Shown in pieces: positions 16,729 through 25,070 of a DNA stretch of 29,181 bases. This stretch comes from Chrysochromulina tobinii (taxonomy: Eukaryota > Haptophyta > Prymnesiales > Chrysochromulinaceae). The notes beneath the pieces are model-generated. The model worked only from the letters and a program-made list of their open reading frames with translations. It ran no database searches and was not told where the DNA came from. Position numbers and translations under genes: made by a program. The DNA lies in assembly GCA_001275005.1 (NCBI GenBank), contig JWZX01002877.1:1-29181 (forward strand). The letters are read 5' to 3'. Within the stretch, counting starts at the first letter, position 1. Each line of letters opens with the position of its first letter.

Positions 16729-17664
16729 ATGAACATGGAGTCATCTCGGGTACTTCCCTCTTCTCCCATATCACTCGCTCAGCTCGACGTCGACGGCACG
16801 GAGGGCTCTTCCTCCTCATCGTCACACTCGCCCATGACGCCCAACACGCGTGTGCGCACCTACTCATGGCTCCTGGAGGCGCTCGAGACCCACCCTAGAT
16901 TCCACGAGATAATTGAAAGCGCAGCGTCCGCGGGCTTGCCTACGCGTAGGGGATGGCGAAAGCACGCGCGGCGCGCCTTCTACGTGCTGGTCAGCATCAC
17001 GTTGATCGCCATCGGCATTCGGCTGCATGCGCTGGCGACGGCACTCGAGTCCAACCTGCAGCAGGGAGAGAGCGTGAGGCAGCAAGCGGAGAGCATCGCG
17101 GCGCTCGTCCGCAGCGAGAGCGGCTCCGGCGCCTTGATGACGCGTACCGAAGCCGAGCGGCGCGCGCTTCAGACCTCTGTTGCAATCAACGTGGGCCTCA
17201 TATTCATTAACTGCGTGCTCGCTGCGCGCGGCGTGAAGATCTGGCACCTGCTGCAGCGCGTGGGGTTCGAGGGCTGGGTGCACACGATCGCGATCCACCT
17301 GCCGTGGACGCGCCGCGTCTCTCGCGTCTGGGGCTGGGCCACACTGCCCGTGCGCAAGGTTCTCTCACCGGTGCGACTCTTAACGCCAGGCGGCTGGTCC
17401 GCGATCCGCTCAGCACAGCGCGAGGCCGCCCTGAAAGCGGCGGCGGAGGCGGCGCGTCAGGCGGCCGCCGCGAGGGCCGCCAACCTGCCGTGGCGCGTCG
17501 CCTACCGGAACGCGATCGGGGCCGCCACGTTCGTCGATCACAAGGTGCTCGGCGGCCTGGGCAGTTTCGTCAACCGGCATGCGTACGGCGCGGCAACGCT
17601 GCTCGACCAGCGAGTGCTCGGTGGGCTCGGCGGCCTTGTGAAGCGCACGATCCTCCCGGTGTGA
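16729..17664 (+). CDS. unknown two-span membrane protein with C-terminal 23-residue repeats
   Basis: Intronless frame of 311 residues from the first in-frame ATG to TGA. Order of parts: Ser-rich N-terminus (27-32), a short helical stretch (TYSWLLEALETHPRFHEII), a hydrophobic span at 83-104, a probable coiled coil at 105-145, a second span at 149-167, a Trp-rich region at 183-205, an Ala-rich helix at 228-252, and two repeats at 262-284 and 286-307 sharing GAAT-x2-D-x2-VLGGLG-x2-V-x-R. Membrane location is likely and function is unknown. The second repeat continues at DNA level beyond the stop (see the following repeat). I recognise no family. Confidence 0.6.
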   Translation: MNMESSRVLPSSPISLAQLDVDGTEGSSSSSSHSPMTPNTRVRTYSWLLEALETHPRFHEIIESAASAGLPTRRGWRKHARRAFYVLVSITLIAIGIRLHALATALESNLQQGESVRQQAESIAALVRSESGSGALMTRTEAERRALQTSVAINVGLIFINCVLAARGVKIWHLLQRVGFEGWVHTIAIHLPWTRRVSRVWGWATLPVRKVLSPVRLLTPGGWSAIRSAQREAALKAAAEAARQAAAARAANLPWRVAYRNAIGAATFVDHKVLGGLGSFVNRHAYGAATLLDQRVLGGLGGLVKRTILPV

Positions 17665-17790
17665 AGCGCTCGGTGTGAAGCGCTCGGTGTGAAGCGCTCG
17701 GTGTGAAGCGCACGATCCTCCCGGGCTAGGGTGGCCCAACGCGTCGTTGTGGGCATGCACTCGTGAAGCGCACAATCCTACCGGGCGGCG
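17636..17790 (+). repeat. tandem copies of the gene's last codons extending past its stop
   Basis: GTGAAGCGCACGATCCTCCC, containing the end of the coding region, recurs at about 17704 and, with two changes, at about 17763. Between the first two lie three 14-base units GTGTGAAGCGCTCG that overlap the TGA. Confidence 0.75.
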
Positions 17791-17893
17791 GCGGGGGATG
17801 AGCGCGGCGCTGGGCAGCTCATTGGAGGTTCAAGCATGGGCCGGCCGCAGATTACCGGCGCCGGGCGAGTAGGGAGTAGCCGAGTGCACGCGC

Positions 17894-18026
17894 ACTGAGT
17901 TCAAAATCAGGTGGTGGGGATAGTGTGTGAATCCAGAAAGAATACCTCCCCCTACCCCTTTGGGTCAATCACTGAGTTCAAAATCAGCGTGGTGGGGCCG
18001 ATAGTGTGTGAATCCACAGAAAGACG
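17894..18026 (+). repeat. tandem duplication of about 75 bp
   Basis: ACTGAGTTCAAAATCAG, then GTGGTGGGG and GATAGTGTGTGAATCCA, is present at about 17896-17945 and again at about 17970-18024 with small indels. No coding or structured function is apparent. Confidence 0.7.
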
Positions 18027-18416
18027 TGCTGTTGCATGCCGGGGGCCCGGGGTGAAACCAAGCGCGTCGCACTTTCCGACAAATGAGTGAATGCGGGTCG
18101 TTAGTAAAGCCTACACACGTTACTGATGCGTGTACCTCCGGCCCAAGCATGTACGAGGTCGGTACAATACTCGTTTGACCGGTCGCAAACGCCCACGGCG
18201 GACCCTCACGGCTGGCGCGCGGCCCTCTCTCAAGGGCCGGCTAGCGAGCGTCGCCGTCCGCACGCCGCCAGCGCTCGCGCACGCATCGCCGTGCCCGCGT
18301 TTGCTGCTGGGCTGGATACGATATGGATGTGGAACACAATGCATGCATGCTCGGCCGGGCCGGTTGGCCGGCTCGCCTGCGGGGAGCCCTCGTTCACACC
18401 CACACTGAAAACAAGG

Positions 18417-18622
18417 ACCTGACCTCGAAGCTCCGCCCCAACTCCGAACCTACCCTTTTCTTCTTTTTTTTCACCTGGCCCGGGGGGTTGGGCAGGGAGG
18501 ACGTAGGACGATAAGCGAGCGGAGCTTTACTCGGTCCGACTGATCCCTTGAGGATCGGCGGCCGATCGGGGATTTGACCTCGAAGCTCCGCCCCAACTCC
18601 GAACCTGCCCTTTTCTTTTTTT
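18417..18622 (+). repeat. direct repeats of about 48 bp ending in T-rich tracts
   Basis: GACCTCGAAGCTCCGCCCCA, continuing through ACTCCGAACCT and CCCTTTTCTT, occurs at about 18420-18465 and again at about 18574-18620, each followed by a T-run. Read on the minus strand, each copy has an A-rich run before a GC-rich body. Some SINE-like origin is conceivable but not shown. Confidence 0.65.
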
Positions 18623-18868
18623 GTTTGTGCCAACTGGGCACCATCGGCGAGGGACGAGGGATTTGTTGCCCTTCGCCGGCACGAGCCACGGCAATGATGA
18701 GGTTTATTTTTTTCCCTCGAGCCGTCGCGCTATCCTTGGCACACTGCCCGCCGCGCAGCGCGCGTCCCCTCTCCCACGCCCACTGCGCCTGAGTCAACAT
18801 GCCACTTGCCACGGAGGGGTATCTGTAACCAGTCTTGGATACGCGGGGAGCGCCGGCCTGTGCCCCAC

Positions 18869-19227
18869 CACTTCGTGCGGGTGGGCTCGCAGATCACCGG
18901 TTGCTCTAACCTTTACCCGCTTAACGCTTCCCAGAGCGTGTCTAAGATTCGGTTGCCGGTCTTCACTGTGTCCTGTTTCACTGTTAACAAGAAAGCCCAA
19001 AGAACCTTAACCCGCTTAACGCTCCCCAGCGCGTATCTGAGATTTGGTTGCTGGTCTTCACTATGTCCTGTTTCACTGTTAACAAAAGAGCCCAGAACCG
19101 ACTTCGTGCGGGTGGGCTCGCGGAGCACCGGTTGCTCTAACTCTCACCGCTTTAGCTCCTGAGATTCCAAGAGATTTGGTTGCAGTTCTTCTCTGTGTCT
19201 CGTTTCACTGTTAACAAGTAAGCCCAA
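18869..19227 (+). repeat. A-B-B-A-B repeat block immediately upstream of the mosaic protein gene
   Basis: Element A (CTTCGTGCGGGTGGGCTCGC, then ACCGGTTGCTCTAAC) is at about 18869-18909 and 19101-19140. Element B (CCGCTTAACGC, then GGTTGC, GTCTTCACT, TGTTTCACTGTTAACAA and AGCCCA) is at about 18910-19003, 19005-19095 and 19141-19225. The last B ends right before the ATG at 19228, so it forms the 5' UTR or promoter. No stop-free frame spans it. Confidence 0.7.
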
Positions 19228-22200
19228 ATGAAGTGCTCCACGCCGAAAGGTACTACTGATGCACGGTCAAGTATGAGCGACGAATCAGAGGCCTTTGTCT
19301 TCATGGACGACGCCCCTGAACAGGGAGTCGCACTCCCTGAACTCTCCATGATTACCACAGTCAACGAGGAGCTCTCCGAGTCGGAGAGTTCGGGAATGAG
19401 ACTCGAGACATTCTCAGACCCGGGGATGGGGCAGCCGACACATCCGTATGGGCAGCAGCCCTATGGTGCGCCGCCACCCCACACCATTCACCCGGCTCCC
19501 GCCCCTATCGTGGTCAATCAGCAACCGAGGTTGTTCGCTGTGGAGCCGCCCCCAGGCGCACCGTCGAGCAGTATGGTCGCCATGGACGGGCCGAGCGCGC
19601 CTGAGGAAGATCTTCCCGAAAGGCTCAAAGAGCTCGTCGACTTAATAGCCAAACGAGCCCCCTGGAAACCGCAGGAGCACGAAATTGCCCTGCTGCTCAT
19701 GTACAAGGACCATCCCCAGCTCGCCCGCGTGCCTCGGCGGCCAGAGGCTGATAAGTACTTGGCGAGAGGCCCGTGCGTCTTCTTCGTGGATAAGAGTATG
19801 ACAGCGGACGGGAAAAAGAGGAAAAGTGAATCCACTTCAGAGGCTGGCGGCTCCTCCAAGGACGAGAAGTGGATCAAGGGTACGAGCACATCTGCGACTG
19901 GCGGCTCGCTCGACAAGAAAGTGCCGCCGAATGCAATGTTCAGTGCCGTAATTCGCAAGAGTGGCGGGTTCAGTGCCGTACTTCGCAAGAGTGGCGGGTT
20001 CACCCCAGATGACAAGAAAGAGTATGGCCCAAGGAGTATCGGACATTATTGTTTGGGCTACACTGAAGAGCATGACAACTTTGACGATGGCTGCGTCGAG
20101 GATAGAATACGAACGCTCCGCGTTGGGCGCAACAAGGAAATGTTCCAACCCTGTACACCTACTACCTGGCTGGTCCACTGCATGCCGACCACCGAACGGG
20201 AACGGGATGACGCCGAAAGCCCCGGTGCACCAGACCAGCCAGACACGACCTCCGGAAGCCCGATGGCCACCGGCAGCGTAGGCCCCCACGTCCTCTCTGG
20301 CGACCTGAGGGTGAAGGGCTCTGCGACGATCGAAAGCGATCTGACAGTCTGGGGCACGCTCCGCCATGACGGCGGAGCACTGGTGAGCGGCCGTGGCGAC
20401 CACGCCGAGTATCTTCGCAAATACGACGAGGAGGAGGAGCTCAATGGCGGCGATGTGGTGGCGCTGGTGGGCGACGATGACGGTGTGCAGAAGGCGTCGC
20501 ACCGGGCACGGGGCTCCACCACAGCGGTATGGATGGTCGTCACGACGGAGCCACAGATGTTGGGCAATGCCCCCGAGCCCGGCCAAGAGCGCTTGTGGGT
20601 TCCGCTCGTCTTCTCGGGACAGGTAAGCGTGCCTCCTCGTACTTCCTACCTTTCTGGCTACTGACCACTCCTCGGTTCCGCTCGTCTTCTCCCGGCAGGT
20701 TCCAGTCCGGGTGGAGGGCAGACCGGCTGTGGACAGCTACCTCGTGCCCTCAGGGCAAGAGAACGGCAAAGCGCGCGCGCTCACTAGCGACGAGGAGCCC
20801 GCAAACGTCCTCGGCCAGGTGGTGGATGCGCAGCAGAGGGACGGGCGGGTCATGGCACGGGTTCAACCCGGCATGGGTATAGAGCCGCTGCGCCGATGGG
20901 AGGGTGAGCAACGGCGTGAGCAACGCGAGCAACGGCTGCGTGAGGAACGTGAGCATGAGCGGGCCGACGCTCAGAACGCCCTTCATCTCACTGCCGCCGG
21001 CGCTGCGCCCGTGCAACCTTGGCTCATGCCCTCACCTGTACCTCACTGGCAGCGCGGCGTGGTGGCAATTGGTGTGCGGAAGAGCCTTGCACCCGATGAT
21101 AATGCTCTCATTGGTAGCGGCTGGATAGTTGATCTGGATCGTGGGCTCTTGTGCACCTGCGCCCACGTCGCTATCGATTGTTTCCACGCATCGCCTTTGG
21201 ACCCGAAGGACTACGGCCTTGCCATTGGCGTCGGCATCGGTGAGAGAGTGCGTTGGGTTCGACGCGCGAAGCTGCTGCTTGTTAGCCAGCCGCCTCTCGA
21301 GCCCAGGTATCCCCACCCGATCCCAGCGACCTGGACTGATGCTGCCGAAGCCCGAGAGATGATCCTGTACAACGACGAGAGAATCGACCTTGCCGTTCTC
21401 CAGCTGTGTGAGTGGACGGGTGGGCCGCTCCAAGGGCTCGCATCTGAGCTTCCATGGCATCGAGACGGTGAGCCTGCTGGCGCACTGCCTCTGGGCCGCT
21501 CGTCAGAACCTGAGCTAGTCGAGGGCCACGAACTCGTGCTGCTTGGGTACGGGCAGAGCCGCAAGCAGGGAGGAAATGATATGGGCTTCGGTGCTGAGCG
21601 CACGTCCACCACTTGCCGTGGACACTACGCTGGCCGCTTCGAGACAGACATTTCTGGAGCTTGGCTCAAATTGGGGGTGACGATCTACTCGGGACACAGC
21701 GGCGGGCCGGTCGTCAACGCATCGAGCGGGGCTGTGGTCGGCTGGGCTGTGCACAGTGTTCTGGACTTGGGGCCGAATGGCAAAGCACGGCCCATTGAGG
21801 CTCTGGAGAAGCCCTTGAGAGCGGTCCTCGATCACATCCAGTGCGAGCCCATCGGACAGCCTGCTCGCGAACGTCTCCGAGGGCAGCTGGAGTGCCGCCC
21901 CATGCACAACGCGCCGCCCCCACCACCGCGGCCTTCGCCGCGAGCGGATGAGGGCGAGCATGCGGCTGGCACCGCGGGGTGCACGCGCCGTCCCGAGCGC
22001 ATCGGGTGGGCGTGCGGCACATGCACGCTGTCGAACGATCCAGGTGCGATCCGGTGCGCCGTGTGCGACGCCGAGCGGCGCGAGGACGAGCGCGCTGTGT
22101 CGAGCAGCCCGTGGGCCTGCAGTACATGCACGTTGCTCAATGAGCCCACGGCAAGCCGATGTGCAGTGTGCAATGCCATGAGAGGCAGCTCCCTCCCAGC

Positions 22201-24313
22201 CGCCGCTACGCTCGCAGTGCAGGCGGGCGGTGGCGGCTCGTCCCTGGCGGGCGGCATGGCGGGCGGCAGTGGTGGGCAGGAGGGGTCCGCTTTCGACTTC
22301 ACCGCGATGGCAATGCAGGCCAGAGCGGCGGCGGCTGAAGGAGAGCGTGTTCACACTGAGAGAGAGCGTGAACTCGCCAGAACAGCCGCGCTACTCGTAG
22401 ACAACCAGCAGCGCGCGGCGCAGAGAGTGCGTGCTCACGCACTCAAGGATGGGCTCGCGCTCCTTGGCAACATGCGCTCGATGGTACCAACACAAGCTGA
22501 AGAGGCGCCTTCGATCGCCCAACGAGGCCCTGACCAAAGGAATGAGCCTGTCGTCGGGCAGGCCGTGCTGTACGACGCTAGTGGCCACTTGGGCGGGTGC
22601 AAGTTCCGCCCCGCTCGCGTCCTTGCTGTACATCCTGAGCTGGAGCAGCCGTCTGCACCGCCGCACCTCCTCCTTTGCCTCGAGGACGGCGTGTTTAATC
22701 GACAAGTGGAGATCGTTCTTTCCAGACCCACCCCTTCGGGACGCTTGGTCGATGCCGACGCCGACAGCCCGTTGCCGACCGCGGGTGCAACGGAGGCGGA
22801 GGCAGACACGCGGGGACAATCAATGGAACAGCGGCTGCGTGCAGCTCAGGCAGACGCTCGGGAAAAGACACGCAGGGCCCAAGAGGCGAAGGCGCGGGAG
22901 AAGGAAGCGTTGTCGGCCGAGCGCGAAAGAAGAATGTCTGCGGACCCCGAATGTCGTGGGACTCTGAATGCGGCACAGCTGCTCGACGTGCGCATCAACT
23001 CGTCAGCGTGCACGCTCTTCGGTTGCTCTAGGCAACGGTCAGAGCGTCAGCAGGCATGGCGCAATCATTCTTGCAGTGCTTGCCCCCAGCGCGGTCCCAT
23101 CTATGGCCTCCGATATCATTGCTCGGCGATCGGTGAGGACTTGTGCGAACCCTGCTGGCAGAACTTGCCGACACCGGATTTGCAGGACATGTACACCCTG
23201 GCGGCACGTCACCCGGTCCGTGGCAGCTGGCCATGGGACGAGCCTGGGATGCTTGATGAGAAGACCGACTCCTTCTCCTCGGTGACGCCGTCCGTGGCGA
23301 AGCTTAATCGCGCTGGGCACAAGTACAAGTTGTTTCAGGGGTGGGGTTTCACGGGCGGGCCCGCCTTTATGACCAAGGTCAACGTAAAGATGGCAGGCAC
23401 GGGCGAAGAGCTATGCGCCGCAACGTGCACATGGCGAGGCGATCATGAAAGGAAAGACGAGGCGATCGAGGAGGCGTGGCGACAGCTGCTGGAGAAGGAT
23501 ACCTGCAAACTGCTGCAGGTGATCGACGAACGCGATGCGCAGGAGACGGCCGGATGTGGCGCTGGCGGTGGGAGTGCTGGCGAAGAATTTGCTACCGGCG
23601 CGATGCGCCGACTGCACGAGAGGGCGTTGAAACTGTCCTTTGATGGTGACGACGGGCTGACCAGGGTGATCTGTGCGCCCGATTTGGAGTGGTCGTCTGC
23701 CGTCGTGAACTACTCTTCCGCCGAGGAAACCGCCGAGGGCGGCGAGGCACGCTTTCGTGTTCGCACGACTCTTCTTTCGTGCAAGGGCGAGCCGTCGATC
23801 ACAGGCGCTGTCGCCGCAAGCGGCCGCACGGCCAAGCACGCCGCAGCCGAGCGCGCTTGCGCCTTTGTCGATCGGGTAGTCGATGCCCTCTCGGACAGCT
23901 CGTACGCGTTTGGATATGCGCAGCTCCAGCAGCTGTTGAATGCTCTGCGCACGAGCGGCTCGGGCATGGCGCAGGGAGCGTTCAAGGAGCTGCTGCACGT
24001 TATCGCGATGCGCATCAAGCGGTCGCTTGAGCCGGTATGGGTAGGGAGAAGCGGGGACGCCGACACGTACCTCCGCTATGAGCTCATACCGTCCGTGCCG
24101 CGGATAGAGATGGCGTGCTTGCATGCGACCGAGCCTCTCGAGCGCTCTCTCGAGCGCTCCAGCGTCACCTTCCTGCTTGTCGATGGCGAGCCAACCTTCT
24201 ATGGGGAGCCAGCAGCCGGGCGCGAGGCTGCCGAGCAGTCGGCGGCTGAGGCGGCGCTGATTTTCATCTGCGTCCAGACGGCGCGGTTGAAGACGGAGGA
24301 GATGCGAGCATGA
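19228..24313 (+). CDS. mosaic protein: autoprocessing-like region, trypsin-like protease, RanBP2 and ZZ fingers, dsRNA-binding-like folds
   Basis: Exons 19228-20622 and 20699-24313 (TGA) join in phase 0 to 1669 residues. The N-terminal third is low complexity, then DLRVKGSATIESDLTVWG and GDHAEYLRKYD, with VWMVVTTEPQMLGN and GQ|VPVRVEG formed across the splice; this resembles the G2-type intramolecular-chaperone domain of tail-spike-like proteins. A trypsin-like fold follows with a complete triad: His621 (CTCAHVAID), Asp695 (RIDLAVLQL) and Ser799 (GHSGGPVV). Next come two RanBP2 fingers (W-x-C-x2-C-T-x3-N-x6-C-x2-C, about residues 902-925 and 936-959), a coiled coil, a ZZ-type finger (about 1255-1290; CSACP, YGLRYHC, LCEPCW), and three regions with dsRNA-binding-like ends (for example SGRTAKHAAAERACAFV and GREAAEQSAAEAAL). 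It probably acts inside the cell on RNA-bound or ubiquitin-linked proteins. The triad and fingers are clear, the dsRNA-binding calls are moderate, and the role is inferred. Confidence 0.72.
20623..20698 (+). repeat. 76-bp intron bounded by a copied exon end
   Basis: The exon end GGTTCCGCTCGTCTTCTCGG, then GACAG|GTAAGC, is matched at the intron end by GGTTCCGCTCGTCTTCTCCC, then GGCAG|GTTCC. The intron is thus one tandem-duplication unit long and carries no CTGAT array, although it contains CTACTGACC, a good branch-point match. Confidence 0.8.
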
Positions 24314-25070
24314 ATTCGATTCACGAAGCGACCGCCCCCCCGTGAATCGACTGTGAATCGACTGTGATCATGGTGCCGTAATCTGAGGGGCAACATTACG
24401 CGCGTGTTCCGTGTAGGCGTGTACCGTTGCATGTACACGATGGGCATGGCACATGGACATTGGTGCTGATTGTTTTCGACAGGGCGCTCGCGAGTAGGCC
24501 CTGCAAGCAAATCAGAGACGGTCGGTGATCCGTGTGCATGCGTTGTGATTGTGTGACTCTGAGCATTGGAGAAGACAAGGCGGGTGCTGATGACGTGATC
24601 TGACATGTGAAAAACGGTAGATCGGATGACGACACGCGAAGGCCGAAGCGGAGAGAAATGGTGTGCCGGGTCTCGCGCCACAGCTGAAGGATCCGCTCGC
24701 GCGTCGCCCCCTGGTCGCAGTCCGGTCCTCGGTCCGGTCCTCGGTCCGGTTTTCGGTCTCGCGAGACCGTCATGGAGACCGTGCACCGTGTGCGTGAGTT
24801 TTTGTGAGATTCTTGTTGCGTTGACGTACTGAGAGTCAGAGGTGACCGTCAAACCGCGCGAGCAGGCGAGCGTGCAAAGTTTCGAAAGTGCGTGCGAAGA
24901 ATCGAAAGCCGGAACTACAAAAAGCGCCGTTGTGGGCGGAGCTCGCATTTTGGGTCACGATCGTGTCACGAACAAAGCGATCGCCGCATACGAACTCGCT
25001 CGGCTCAAAGAAGGCGGAGGTCTACGCGCGCCACGGGCTCGTGTTGGAGAGGCGCGACGTCGGCTCTGAT
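24314..25070 (+). promoter_or_regulatory. intergenic and 5' region of the ZNFX1-like gene
   Basis: Between two plus-strand genes. It contains a GTGAATCGACT duplication right after the stop of the upstream gene and a triple CGGTCC/TCGGTCCGGT repeat near 24720-24755. The frame of the downstream gene is open from about 24888 but has no ATG until 25071. The residues before 25071 (AEVYARHGLVLERRDVGSD) look protein-like, so a spliced upstream exon supplying the true start is possible. Confidence 0.45.

Noticed and set aside
18120-18812. Small frames on both strands in the repeat-rich 17.7-19.2 kb region
   Set aside because: They overlap repeats and T-runs, have no shared frame between repeat copies and no domain.
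21515-22354. Long minus-strand frame of 279 codons opposite the protease gene
   Set aside because: It is antisense to the conserved catalytic and zinc-finger codons and shows only composition-driven Arg/Ala/Pro-rich sequence.
24199-24948. Minus-strand frame of 249 codons across the intergenic region
   Set aside because: It overlaps the 3' end of the mosaic gene antisense and shows no recognisable family.
24888-25070. Extra 61 residues at the start of the ZNFX1-like protein
   Set aside because: The frame begins with GTG. The last part looks protein-like, so it may be coding through an upstream spliced exon, but no donor-acceptor pair could be chosen with confidence.
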